Of a stretch of 64,000 bases of DNA, positions 55,129 through 63,495 are shown in pieces. Every line of letters starts with the position of its first letter. The stretch's first letter is position 1. The position numbers and the translations under genes were made by a program. A model generated the notes under the pieces. That model ran no database searches. It was not told the origin of the DNA and saw only the letters and a list, made by a program, of their open reading frames with translations. The DNA is taken from NCBI GenBank assembly GCA_049698695.1, contig JBAVYH010000181.1, forward strand, positions 1 to 64,000, given 5' to 3'. This DNA comes from Bog-375 sp049698695. GTDB taxonomy: Bacteria > Acidobacteriota > Terriglobia > Bryobacterales > Bryobacteraceae.

Positions 55129-56223
55129 ATGCCAAAACGGTGGCAGAGTTTCCGGCACGCGCTCGAGCGGCGCATTCGTTACCGCGTCACCCGCGGCGGG
55201 TTGTGGTTTCTGGCCGCACTCGCGGTCACCGCCCTGGGCGCGGTTGTCTCCGCCAACAACCTGTTATACCTGGTGCTGGCGGCGATGCTGGCGACGCTGC
55301 TGGTCTCCGGTCTGCTTGGCCGCCTCTCTTTGGCCGGGCTGGAAGTGGACTTCGTGGCGCCGGAACACGTTTCCGCCGGCCGCGCCTTCCCCGGCGAAAT
55401 GCGCGTGCGCAATCTGAAGTGGTTGATGCCCTCGTTTTCCGTCCGCGTGGAAGGCATTCCGGATGCGGCCGGGGCGCGCTTCGAGTCGGCCGTGTATTTT
55501 CCCCTCATCCCGGCCGGAGCCGCCCTCGAGAAGATCGTGCAGGTGCGGTTTCCGCGCCGCGGCGCCTATCGCCAAAACGGCTTCGCGTTTTCCACCTCGT
55601 TCCCGTTCGGCTTCCTCCGCAAGACCGTGCGGGTCACTCTGCGCCGCGAGACGCTGGTCTACCCACCGCTCGACCCGCTGCCAGGTTTCGAGCAGATGCT
55701 GCCCGCCATCGCCGAGGAAATGGAAGCCTACTATCGCGGCCTCGGGCGCGACTTCTACCGCATCCGCCCCTACGAAGCGCTGGAGAGCGCGCGTTACGTG
55801 GATTGGAAAGCCACCGCGCATGTCGGTGCCTTGCAGGTGCGGGAATTCGCCCGCGAGCAGGAGCGGACCGTGGAGCTATTCCTGGACCGCGACGTGCCGC
55901 CCAGCCTGGACGCCTGGTTCGAACACGCCGTGCATTGCTGCGCTTTCCTGGCGTGGCGGCTTTCCGCTCAGGGCGCTTCCGTCCATTTCCGCTCCAACGG
56001 CTACAGCCTGCGCCAACCCGAGGAAGGCGACATCTACGCCATCCTGCGATACCTGGCGCTGGTCTACCCGCAACCGAAGCCCGCGGCGGAAGAGCCGTTC
56101 GAGGAAACCAGCTACAAGCTGGCGTTCACTTCTTCGCCCGACCGGCTCCGCCAGGCCGGCTGGATGCAAGCGCGCATTCTTTCGCCACAGGAGCTGCCCG
56201 CGCCGCCCGCGGACCGCTGCTGA
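55129..56223 (+). CDS. DUF58-domain membrane protein
   Basis: 364 residues from ATG 55129; in-frame ATG 55078 is unlikely because it lies ahead of the TAGAAT box. Two N-terminal hydrophobic segments (GLWFLAALAVTALGAVVSAN and LYLVLAAMLATLLVSGLLG) precede an outer beta domain (VRNLKWLMPSFSVRVEGIPD) and the DUF58 signature DFYRIRPYEALESARYVDWK then ATAHVGALQVREFAREQERT (about 203-250). DUF58 genes usually accompany MoxR ATPase and transglutaminase genes; none is in view here, so this is an isolated copy. The role is probably in assembly of an envelope complex. Confidence 0.87.
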   Translation: MPKRWQSFRHALERRIRYRVTRGGLWFLAALAVTALGAVVSANNLLYLVLAAMLATLLVSGLLGRLSLAGLEVDFVAPEHVSAGRAFPGEMRVRNLKWLMPSFSVRVEGIPDAAGARFESAVYFPLIPAGAALEKIVQVRFPRRGAYRQNGFAFSTSFPFGFLRKTVRVTLRRETLVYPPLDPLPGFEQMLPAIAEEMEAYYRGLGRDFYRIRPYEALESARYVDWKATAHVGALQVREFAREQERTVELFLDRDVPPSLDAWFEHAVHCCAFLAWRLSAQGASVHFRSNGYSLRQPEEGDIYAILRYLALVYPQPKPAAEEPFEETSYKLAFTSSPDRLRQAGWMQARILSPQELPAPPADRC

Positions 56224-56249
56224 GACGCCCGCACGGGCGCGTGCAGCCT

Positions 56250-56525
56250 CTACCTGCGGTTAGCCGCTTCGGCCGCCAGCTTCAGCTCGCGGTTGGCCTC
56301 GTCCAGCAACTCTTTCGCCTTTTGAGCGTGTCCCTTCATGTCAAACTCATTGGCCTGTTGCGCGGCTACGACCTTTTCCCAAGCCTGGTGGGTGAGCCGT
56401 TGCGCCGCCTCCAGGTTGGGGTGGCGCCTGCCGGAAATGTCCCTCTCGGGCGGTTGCGCCACGGCCAGAGCCACGGTGAGAACCAAGGAGCTGAAAATCA
56501 CAAGGAGGCATCGAATTTTTGTCAT
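56250..56525 (-). CDS. Small exported helical protein
   Basis: 91 residues: a signal peptide (TKIRCLLVIFSSLVLTVALA) and about 65 residues of amphipathic helix (NLEAAQRLTHQAWEKVVAAQ, GHAQKAKELLDEANRELKLA). Proteins of this size and pattern are frequent in Acidobacteria and other soil bacteria, with unknown role; two helices of a coiled coil or a TPR-like hairpin are likely. Its stop is 26 nt from the DUF58 stop on the other strand (convergent). Confidence 0.75.
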   Translation of the reverse strand: MTKIRCLLVIFSSLVLTVALAVAQPPERDISGRRHPNLEAAQRLTHQAWEKVVAAQQANEFDMKGHAQKAKELLDEANRELKLAAEAANRR

Positions 56526-56638
56526 CGCTAACTTCTATCCGAAGCCGGTGAGATTGTCAACAGTTTTTCGCCGCGCCCCCCGTAACACGTGAAACGTCCA
56601 AGCCTTACGCAACGGGCGCTCGGCCACGCCACCTGCCG

Positions 56639-57217
56639 TTACTTCCGATTAGGCTTGAGCAGATCGATACGGCTCCCGCTCGCCGAGCGCTCGATCAGAT
56701 GCGCCAGCCTTCGCGCGCGCGTCTCTTCTTGCTTCGCGCTCATCACCCAGAAGATCGCGATTTTCCTGTAGCCGGGCGGCTGCGCATCGAAAAACGACGC
56801 CGCCTTCAAGTTGGCGCGCAAGGCCGCCTCCAGCGCCGGATCGAGCTTTCCGCGCTCGCGCTCGTAGGAATACTGCCGCGTCTTCCGCTCGTCGCGCTCG
56901 CGAAACACGCGCAGTCCCGGCGGCTGCATCAGCCCTTGAGAGGTGAGTTCCCGAACGCGCTCGATGTTTACCGCGCTCCAGATGCTGCCCGGTTTCCGCG
57001 GCGTGAACCGGATCGTGTACGCGTCCGCGTCGATTCGTTTGCGGACACCGTCGATCCAGCCGAACGAGAGCGCTGCGTCCAGCGCCTCCGGATAGGTGAT
57101 GCCGCCGCGGCCTGACTCTTTCCGGTACAACCCGACCAGCAGCTCGCGCGCGGTAGCGTGGTGCTGGTCGAGCCACCGGCGAAAGTCCGCCGCCGATTTG
57201 AAGAATGCCGGTTTCAT
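56639..57217 (-). CDS. YdeI/OmdA-family protein
   Basis: 192 residues from ATG 57217, where the family start (MKPAFFKSAADFRRWLDQHH) begins; a much longer open frame continues upstream through galE and is not coding. LLVGLYRKESGRGGITYPEA, DAALSFGWIDGVRKRIDADA, IRFTPRKPGSIWSAVNIERV and YRKIAIFWVMSAKQEETRAR are the conserved blocks of the YdeI/OmpD-associated family, small cytoplasmic proteins of uncertain role implicated in antimicrobial-peptide resistance in some species. Starts 11 nt after the galE stop on the same strand, so probably cotranscribed with it. Confidence 0.87.
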   Translation of the reverse strand: MKPAFFKSAADFRRWLDQHHATARELLVGLYRKESGRGGITYPEALDAALSFGWIDGVRKRIDADAYTIRFTPRKPGSIWSAVNIERVRELTSQGLMQPPGLRVFRERDERKTRQYSYERERGKLDPALEAALRANLKAASFFDAQPPGYRKIAIFWVMSAKQEETRARRLAHLIERSASGSRIDLLKPNRK

Positions 57218-57228
57218 CCCCGAAGCCG

Positions 57229-58206
57229 TTATTGGTGGGAGCGCGCGAAATCCCAGGCGTGGGTCACGATGGTCTTCAACTCGCTCGAGCGCGGCTGCCA
57301 GCCCAGCGTGGCGCGCAGTTTGTCGGAACCCGCCACCAGGCGCGCCGGGTCGCCCGCGCGCCGCGCTCCCGTCACATACGGCACCTTCTGCCCGGTGACC
57401 TCTTCCACCGCCTGAATCACTTCCATCACCGAGTGGCCGGCGCCCGTTCCCACGTTGAACCGGTCGCTCGCGCCGCCGGCCAGCAGGTATTCGAGCGCCA
57501 GGATGTGGGCTTCGGCCAGGTCTTCCACGTGGATGTAATCGCGGATGCAGGTTCCGTCCGGCGTGTCGTAGTCTTCGCCAAAAACCGTCACTGGCTTGCC
57601 GGAGAGCACGGCGCGCAGGATGAGCGGGATGAGGTGCGTCTCCGGCTGGTGCTGTTCGCCCAGCCCGCCCGTGGGCGCGGCTCCGGCGGCGTTGAAATAG
57701 CGCAGGCAGACGCTGGTGAGATGGTGGATCCGGTCGAACCAGCCGAGCAGCGTTTCCACCATCACCTTCGATTCGCCGTACGGGCTCACCGCCTGAATAG
57801 GAAAAGTCTCCAGGATCGGAACCGCGTGCGGATTGCCGTACACCGCCGCAGTGGAGGAAAACACGATGTGCTTCACGCCCGCGCACAGCATGGCGGCCAG
57901 CAGCGACAGCGAGCCCGCCACGTTGTTGACGAAGTACCGTTCCGGCTCTGCCATCGATTCGCCCACCGCGATGAAGGCCGCAAAATGCACCACCGCCTCG
58001 GTCCTCTGTTGCCGCATCAGCTCTTCGATGGCAGCCGTATCGGCTATATCCATTTCGTACAGGCGCCCGGCCGGTACGTTTTCCCGGTACCCTTTCGAAA
58101 GGTTATCCACCACCGCCACGTCGTAGCCGCGTTCGAGCAGCAGGCGCACTGTGTGTGAACCTATGTATCCGGCGCCGCCGGTGACGAGAATTCTTCGGGT
58201 AGCCAC
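57229..58206 (-). CDS. galE: UDP-glucose 4-epimerase
   Basis: 325 residues from GTG 58206; the open frame continues to 58278 but that part is the REP-like repeat. Extended short-chain dehydrogenase features: RRILVTGGAGYIGSHTVRLL (NAD-binding), DNLSKGYRENVPAG, AAFIAVGESMAEPERYFVNN, FSSTAAVYGNPHAVP (catalytic Ser/Thr) and SPYGESKVMVETLLGWF (YxxxK, about 143-147). CIRDYIHVEDLAEAHILALE and GAGHSVMEVIQAVEEVTG complete the family pattern. It interconverts UDP-glucose and UDP-galactose for polysaccharide synthesis. A YdeI-family gene follows. Confidence 0.94.
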   Translation of the reverse strand: MATRRILVTGGAGYIGSHTVRLLLERGYDVAVVDNLSKGYRENVPAGRLYEMDIADTAAIEELMRQQRTEAVVHFAAFIAVGESMAEPERYFVNNVAGSLSLLAAMLCAGVKHIVFSSTAAVYGNPHAVPILETFPIQAVSPYGESKVMVETLLGWFDRIHHLTSVCLRYFNAAGAAPTGGLGEQHQPETHLIPLILRAVLSGKPVTVFGEDYDTPDGTCIRDYIHVEDLAEAHILALEYLLAGGASDRFNVGTGAGHSVMEVIQAVEEVTGQKVPYVTGARRAGDPARLVAGSDKLRATLGWQPRSSELKTIVTHAWDFARSHQ

Positions 58207-58248
58207 GAGTTTCAGTGCCTGTCCGGAAATAACCAGTTTAATTGCCGG

Positions 58249-58313
58249 CAACCGCTCCCTAACGGTCGCGGCTCCCATGCACCTTCAGAGCCGCGACCGT
58301 TAGGGAGCGGTTG
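58249..58313. repeat. REP-like repeat, inverted pair
   Basis: Inverse copy CAACCGCTCCCTAACGGTCG then CGGCTC (58249-58274) and direct copy CAGAGCCGCGACCGTTAGGG then AGCGGTTG (58286-58313), 11 nt apart. It is the best-conserved inverted pair in the window and lies between galE and the TPR gene. Confidence 0.85.
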
Positions 58314-58401
58314 ATGCATTGGCTGCGAAACGACCCTCGCCTTTGCCTGTCCTCACGCGCGCACACGCACCGGCGTGCCAAAGCTGTTCGCGCCCATCCG
58401 C

Positions 58402-59310
58402 TCAGCGCATGCCAGCGGCTTCGGCCTTCATCGCCTGGGCATTGTGCCAGGCCTGCTGCGCCACCGAAGTCTGAATGGCGGCGGCTTGCTCGCTGAACTT
58501 GGCGCCTTCCAGAACCCTCGCCTTGCTCAGAGTCATCTTGCCCAGGTTGTAATTGGCGATCCCGAGCTGGAACAGCGCGTTCGCATAGGTCGTTGGATTA
58601 TTTTTCGCGTAAGGCAGCGCGGCGCGCAGGTTCTTATCGGCGTCGACCCAGTGCGATGTGGCGGCATAAGCCATGCCCGCCATGTAATATGAGGGGCCGA
58701 GCGTCGCGTCGCGCTCGCGGTTCCACTCGGCCTCGCTCACCCCTTCCGACGGCTTGGGATGCGAGTTCCACAGCGCGATGATGCGGGTGGAATAGGCTAT
58801 GGTGCGATCGTTCTGTCCATGCGAAGCCGCGTTGCGGGCAAGAGGGTCCAGCAGGTATGGATTCTCGGGGAAGTTCGCCAGGGCTTTCTCGGCAGTCTCC
58901 GGAATCTTCGCTGTGGCGCCGGTCTTGGCGAGAGCTGCCAGGTATGGCCCGTAGCCCAGGTCCAGGTACTTGCTTTTGGGGTTCTGCTTCTCCAGCGTGG
59001 CAATCAGGTCCACCATGACGGACCCTTCGGATTGTACCGCGGTGGCATAAAGCGCATATTCCGTGTAGGTGTCGATGGCCCGCAAGTCATCGAGGCGTTT
59101 CTTCGCGGCGTCGGGGTCAGTGTCCTCCGGCTTCGCCATCTCCTGGCGCGCCAGGGCGCTGGTCTCGGCGGCCAGCTTTTTGATCGTCGCGACATCCTTC
59201 TTGGCTACCGCTTCCTGCAAGTTCTGATAGTCGGTGTCCACGTCCTGGGCCGCGGCAACGGCGACTCCGGCAACGACTAAAACGGCCATCCAAAGACCGC
59301 ATCGGGTCAT
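58402..59310 (-). CDS. Secreted TPR-like protein
   Basis: 302 residues with GGAGGAGAG 8 nt before ATG 59310. The signal peptide is TRCGLWMAVLVVAGVAVAAA. The rest is mostly helical repeats: NLQEAVAKKDVATIKKLAAE, DATLGPSYYMAGMAYAATSH, WVDADKNLRAALPYAKNNPT and YANALFQLGIANYNLGKMTL, the last two matching TPR consensus hairpins. Probably a periplasmic scaffold; partners unknown. Gene order is minus strand, 97 nt after the Ycf48-like gene stop. Confidence 0.82.
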   Translation of the reverse strand: MTRCGLWMAVLVVAGVAVAAAQDVDTDYQNLQEAVAKKDVATIKKLAAETSALARQEMAKPEDTDPDAAKKRLDDLRAIDTYTEYALYATAVQSEGSVMVDLIATLEKQNPKSKYLDLGYGPYLAALAKTGATAKIPETAEKALANFPENPYLLDPLARNAASHGQNDRTIAYSTRIIALWNSHPKPSEGVSEAEWNRERDATLGPSYYMAGMAYAATSHWVDADKNLRAALPYAKNNPTTYANALFQLGIANYNLGKMTLSKARVLEGAKFSEQAAAIQTSVAQQAWHNAQAMKAEAAGMR

Positions 59311-59407
59311 GGCAACTCTCCTCCCAAAACTCCGGTTCTAAACCAGTTGGATTATAACCCCAAGCGCTCTTGTTGGGAAGGGAATCGGATCTCAAAATCG
59401 ACAGGCC

Positions 59408-60529
59408 CTATCGGGCCTGCACGAGTTTCAGGATCATGCCCATGTCGGTGGCGATCCACATGTTGCCTTCGTCCACCGCCGCCAGGATGACGCGGTGGGC
59501 CTCGGCGCGATAGTCCACCGGCACCTCTTTCCACTCGGCGTAATCCTTGCTGGCCAGCACGCGCACTTTGCCCGGCACCACATCGCGCAACTTCCCCTGC
59601 ACCAGCGTGCCGGCCAGGTACGCCGTGCCATCCGCAGCCAGCCAGATGTCGCTGACGGCAAAGTCCGGGGTCTTGTAAATGCTGACGTTCTTGCCGGTGT
59701 GCCAGTTGAGGCGGTAGACCTCGCTCGGGTAATGGAAGCCCTGCGAGTACACAGTCAGCCCCAGGCCGCGTCCGTCCGGCAACAGACGCACTCGTTCCAG
59801 TTCCCCGAACAACGAGGCCGCGCGGGAACTCCAGGTTTTGCCGCTGTCGTGCGTGGTCAGGGTGTAATTCAAGTGGGGCAGATCCGAGCGCAGCAGCGCC
59901 GACGACGGGTCCATCCAGTCGGGCTCCTCGTCGCCCCAGCGGCGCTCCGGTATATTCCAGCCCGTCACCAGCGCGGTCTCCGGGTTGGCGAAAGCAATCC
60001 ACGTGTAGGCGCTGTACTTCGGATCGCCCGGCGGTTCGGCAGCGGCCGCCACCGGTTTCCAATGCCGCGCCCCGTCGTGCGTCTCCAGAATCGATTTCCG
60101 CGCGCCCACCGCCCATCCGTTGCTTTCATCTAGGAACGAGACGTGGAGGATTTCCGCCGGCGGCTTGGGCAGCTTGACCCAATTCTTGCCGGCTTCCGTG
60201 GTTCGCCAAAGGCCTTTGGTAGTCACCAGCCAGCCCAGGTTCTCATTGAGAAAGAACAAGGAAACCGGCATCTCCGCCAGCGGCAGCCGCTGCCAGTGCT
60301 CGCCCGAATCCGAGGTCACCAGCGAGACCGGCGCGTCGTGGTTCCCGTCGGTGATGAAACCCACCGCCACGCCGCGCTGCGCCGAAGGGAAAGCCAGGTC
60401 CGTGAAGACCAGCCCGGTCTTGTCCTGATCGTAGAGGTACTTCGTCTCCCACCGCTGTGCTGCAAGTGGAGCAACCAGCGCCGCGGCCACGGCCGCCAGG
60501 CGGAGCCATCGAACCGCGCCGAACCTCAT
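59408..60529 (-). CDS. Secreted Ycf48/BNR-type beta-propeller protein
   Basis: 373 residues. After a signal peptide (VRWLRLAAVAAALVAPLAAQ) there are repeated blades with Asp-box or 'W-x-x-x-D' patterns: LVTSDSGEHWQRLPLAEMPV, LWRTTEAGKNWVKLPKPPAE, ILETHDGARHWKPVAAAAEP and LTTHDSGKTWSSRAASLFGE. This is the photosystem II assembly factor Ycf48-like/sialidase-like BNR propeller widespread in non-photosynthetic soil bacteria, with unknown role. The stop of the GAF gene lies 4 nt upstream, so both belong to one unit. Confidence 0.83.
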   Translation of the reverse strand: MRFGAVRWLRLAAVAAALVAPLAAQRWETKYLYDQDKTGLVFTDLAFPSAQRGVAVGFITDGNHDAPVSLVTSDSGEHWQRLPLAEMPVSLFFLNENLGWLVTTKGLWRTTEAGKNWVKLPKPPAEILHVSFLDESNGWAVGARKSILETHDGARHWKPVAAAAEPPGDPKYSAYTWIAFANPETALVTGWNIPERRWGDEEPDWMDPSSALLRSDLPHLNYTLTTHDSGKTWSSRAASLFGELERVRLLPDGRGLGLTVYSQGFHYPSEVYRLNWHTGKNVSIYKTPDFAVSDIWLAADGTAYLAGTLVQGKLRDVVPGKVRVLASKDYAEWKEVPVDYRAEAHRVILAAVDEGNMWIATDMGMILKLVQAR

Positions 60530-60533
60530 GCTT

Positions 60534-61130
60534 CTATTGTTTCATCGAAACCGGGCCCGAGGAAAGCACCAGGTCCACATGGTTCGCCGAATCCACCGCG
60601 TCCGGCGACATGCGCGCCAGCACCAGCACGCAGCCGATCTGCTCGCCGACCGTGGTCAGCACCTCCATCTCGCTCCCTGTATGCTGGTGCGGCAGGCGAT
60701 GCTGCACGTTGATGACCCCCACCACGCGATTGCGTGCGATCACCGGAGATGAAAGAAACGCCTCATACGTGTCTTCGGGCAGCTCGCCGAATTTCTTGAA
60801 GCGCGGGTCCTTGTAAGCTTCCCTCGAGATGGCCACCAGCCGACGCTCATTGGCCACCCAGCCGGTCAGCCCTTCCTGACGCCGCAGCCGCACCTTGCCA
60901 ATGGTGGACGGGTGCGGCGTGTTGGAAGCGCACAACACCAGTTCCTCGCCATCCGCCAGGTACACCAGGCAGGAATCGCACTGCGTGAACTCCACCACCA
61001 GCGAGACCACCCCCTGCAGCACTTCCTGCAGGCTCATTTCCCGCACCATGAAACGGCTGATTTTCTGGAACAGACGCAGTTGCTGTTCCGTGCGCTCCAG
61101 GCGCGCCTCGAGCTCTTTGGGTTTCGCCAC
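60534..61130 (-). CDS. GAF-domain protein
   Basis: 198 residues from GTG 61130, with a perfect TATAAT box (61140-61145) 9 nt upstream; the longer frame to 61265 runs into a REP-like repeat. A short coiled coil (KELEARLERTEQQLRLFQKI) precedes one GAF domain: LQEVLQGVVSLVVEFTQCDS, CLVYLADGEELVLCASNT, EGLTGWVANERRLVAISREA and SSPVIARNRVVGVINVQHRL. No output domain is attached. It may bind a small ligand such as a cyclic nucleotide; downstream partner is the Ycf48-like gene. Confidence 0.87.
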   Translation of the reverse strand: MAKPKELEARLERTEQQLRLFQKISRFMVREMSLQEVLQGVVSLVVEFTQCDSCLVYLADGEELVLCASNTPHPSTIGKVRLRRQEGLTGWVANERRLVAISREAYKDPRFKKFGELPEDTYEAFLSSPVIARNRVVGVINVQHRLPHQHTGSEMEVLTTVGEQIGCVLVLARMSPDAVDSANHVDLVLSSGPVSMKQ

Positions 61131-61139
61131 GACGTCTCT

Positions 61140-61145
61140 ATTATA
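61140..61145 (-). promoter_or_regulatory. -10 box (TATAAT, minus strand) for the GAF gene
   Basis: Consensus hexamer ending 9 nt before GTG 61130 with no Shine-Dalgarno sequence in between. Confidence 0.6.
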
Positions 61146-61182
61146 GCCTTGGCCTAGCGCCGTCCCTGGAACCGTTTTGTTA

Positions 61183-61232
61183 CAGAGCCGCGACCGTCTT
61201 GTTTCAGAGCCGCGACCGTGAGGGAGCGGTTG
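61183..61232 (+). repeat. REP-like repeat, partial plus full copy
   Basis: CAGAGCCGCGACCGT (61183) followed by CAGAGCCGCGACCGTGAGGG then AGCGGTTG (61205-61232), with a further degraded inverse stretch to about 61275. It lies between the GAF gene and glgB. Confidence 0.8.
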
Positions 61233-61269
61233 GTGTCGCGGTTGCGACCGTTCCCTCCAAGCCACTCCC

Positions 61270-63444
61270 TCACCGTTTGCGGAACGCCACCACGGCCAGG
61301 GGCGGCAACGTCACCGCGATGCTGCACTTGCGGCCATGCATGGGAATCGGCCGCGTGGACACCAGCCCGCCGTTGCCCAGGTTGGAGCCGCCGAACAACT
61401 CGGAATCGGTGTTCAGAATCTCTTCGTAAAAGCCCTCTTCGGGCACGCCGAACCCGTACCCGGTGCGTGGCACGGGCGTGAAGTTGCAGCAGAAGAGAAT
61501 GAAGTCCGCGGGATCCTCGGCGCGCCGCAAGAAAGCGATGATGGAGTTGGCCGAATCGCGAAAATCAACCCACTCGAAGCCGCGGTAGTTGAAATCCACC
61601 TGATACAGCGCGGGGCTGGAACGGTAGAGGCGGTTCAGCTCCCGCACCAGCGCCTGCAGCTTGCGGTGATAGTCGAATTCGAGCAATTCCCAGCGGACCT
61701 GCCCGCCGCTGTTCCACTCTTCGCGCTGGCCGATGTCCTGCCCCATGAACAGCAGCTTCTTGCCCGGGTGCCCCCACATGTAAGCCAGGAAGGCGCGCAC
61801 GTTGGCGAACTGTCGCCACTCGTCGCCGGGCATTTTGCTGAACAGCGAGCTCTTACCGTGCACCACTTCGTCGTGCGAAATCGGCAGCACGAAGTTTTCC
61901 GTGAACGCATACAGCAGGCTGAAGGTGATGCTGTTGTGCTGGAATTTGCGGTACACCGGGTCCTTGCTGAAGTATTCCAGCATGTCGTGCATCCAGCCCA
62001 TGTTCCACTTCATGGTGAAGCCGAGTCCGTTCAGATAGACCGGCTTCGAAACGCCGGGAAAGGCGGTCGATTCTTCGGCCGCGGTGAAGACGCCCGGCGA
62101 CTGATGCGCCAGCTCGTTGAAGCGCCGCAGAAAGTCGATGGCCTCCAGGTTCTCATTGCCGCCGAACTGGTTCGGCAGCCATTCGCCTGCCTGGCGCGAG
62201 TAATCCAGGTACAGCATGGAGGCCACCGCGTCCACGCGCAGCCCGTCGATGTGATACTCCTTGAGCCAGAACAGGGCGTTGGAAATCAGGAAGGCGCGCA
62301 CTTCGTTGCGGCCGTAATTGAAGATCAGCGTGCCCCAGTCGTGGTGCTCGCCCTTGCGCGGGTCGGCGTGTTCGTAGAGCGCGGTGCCGTCGAAAAACAC
62401 CAGCCCGTGCGCGTCCTTGGGAAAGTGCGCGGGCACCCAATCCACCAGCACTCCAATGCCTGCCTGGTGGCAGCGGTCCACGAAGTACTTGAAATCGTCC
62501 GGCGTGCCAAAGCGCGCGGTGGGCGCGAAGTAGCCGATCACCTGGTAGCCCCACGATCCCGAAAACGGGTGCTCCATGATGGGCAGCAACTCAATGTGCG
62601 TGTAGCCCATCCGGGTAACGTATTCCACCAGCTTCACCGCCATCTCGCGGTAGCTCAGTGGCTGGCCCTGCGGATTCCGCATCCACGATTCGGCGTGAAC
62701 CTCGTAAATCGAAACCGGCGATTTCAGCCAGTCGGTTTTCGCCCGGTGCTCGAACCACGCGCCATCGTTCCACTGGTAGCGGTCGATGTTCCACACCACT
62801 GACGCCGATTTGGGCGGCGTCTCGCACTCGAAGGCGTAGGGATCGGCCTTGAGCTGCTGATGGCCGGCGAAGCGCGACCGCACGTTGTACTTGTACGCCG
62901 CGCCCTCGCCCAGGCCCGGCACAAAAAGCTCCCAGACGCCGCCATTGCGGCGCCGCATGGGGTGGCGGCGAATGTCCCATTCGTTGAACTCTCCGGCCAC
63001 GGTTACGTTCTCCGCGTTCGGGGCCCACACCGCGAAGCGCACGCCGCGAATGCCATCGGCTTCCGCCAGGTGCGCACCCAGCGTGCGATAAGCTTCATGC
63101 AGCGTGCCTTCGCCGTGCAGGTAGATTTCGGTATCGGAGATCAATTGGCCGAAACGGTACGGGTCCTCGATCTCTGCGTCGCGCCCGTCCCACAAGTGCG
63201 CGCGTAGCGTGTACCGCTGCGGCTCGCCCGCCATTTGGGCGCAGAAGAAACCTTCGGCGTGCTTCTTTTCCATCGGCCAGGCCTGTCCGTCAGCCAATAC
63301 CTCGGCGGTCTCAGCCTGTGGCAGGAACGCGCGCACTTCCCAGCGCGCCTGTCCGACTTTTCTGCGAATGCTGTGGGGGCCGAGGATCCGGAAGGCATCC
63401 CCGTGATACCCACCCACGATGGATTCAATCTCTGCCGCGGTCAT
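61270..63444 (-). CDS. glgB: 1,4-alpha-glucan branching enzyme
   Basis: 724 residues from ATG 63444 (a TTG at 63456 adds four residues). The N-terminal half has tandem CBM48-like modules (ESIVGGYHGDAFRILGPHSI, GIRGVRFAVWAPNAENVTVA, GEFNEWDIRRHPM). The GH13 catalytic barrel shows the four regions: VLVDWVPAHF, DGLRVDAVASMLYLDY (nucleophile Asp), FTAAEESTAFPGV (acid/base Glu) and LPISHDEVVHGKSSL (transition-state Asp). The enzyme makes alpha-1,6 branches in glycogen. No other glg gene is nearby in this window; it is divergent from an adenosine-deaminase-family gene. Confidence 0.95.
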   Translation of the reverse strand: MTAAEIESIVGGYHGDAFRILGPHSIRRKVGQARWEVRAFLPQAETAEVLADGQAWPMEKKHAEGFFCAQMAGEPQRYTLRAHLWDGRDAEIEDPYRFGQLISDTEIYLHGEGTLHEAYRTLGAHLAEADGIRGVRFAVWAPNAENVTVAGEFNEWDIRRHPMRRRNGGVWELFVPGLGEGAAYKYNVRSRFAGHQQLKADPYAFECETPPKSASVVWNIDRYQWNDGAWFEHRAKTDWLKSPVSIYEVHAESWMRNPQGQPLSYREMAVKLVEYVTRMGYTHIELLPIMEHPFSGSWGYQVIGYFAPTARFGTPDDFKYFVDRCHQAGIGVLVDWVPAHFPKDAHGLVFFDGTALYEHADPRKGEHHDWGTLIFNYGRNEVRAFLISNALFWLKEYHIDGLRVDAVASMLYLDYSRQAGEWLPNQFGGNENLEAIDFLRRFNELAHQSPGVFTAAEESTAFPGVSKPVYLNGLGFTMKWNMGWMHDMLEYFSKDPVYRKFQHNSITFSLLYAFTENFVLPISHDEVVHGKSSLFSKMPGDEWRQFANVRAFLAYMWGHPGKKLLFMGQDIGQREEWNSGGQVRWELLEFDYHRKLQALVRELNRLYRSSPALYQVDFNYRGFEWVDFRDSANSIIAFLRRAEDPADFILFCCNFTPVPRTGYGFGVPEEGFYEEILNTDSELFGGSNLGNGGLVSTRPIPMHGRKCSIAVTLPPLAVVAFRKR

Positions 63445-63481
63445 GAGAGCTGACAAGGTCCCGTCGTGTTATGCGAATCTC

Positions 63482-63487
63482 AATAAT
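63482..63487 (+). promoter_or_regulatory. -10-like box (AATAAT) for the deaminase-family gene
   Basis: Ends 8 nt before ATG 63496; a TATTAT on the other strand nearby could serve glgB, forming a compact divergent promoter region. Confidence 0.35.
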
Positions 63488-63495
63488 AGCCGACT

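Noticed and set aside
56639..57886. One continuous minus-strand frame across galE and the YdeI-family gene
   Set aside because: Only the part after 57217 resembles YdeI; the rest is a shadow frame of galE.
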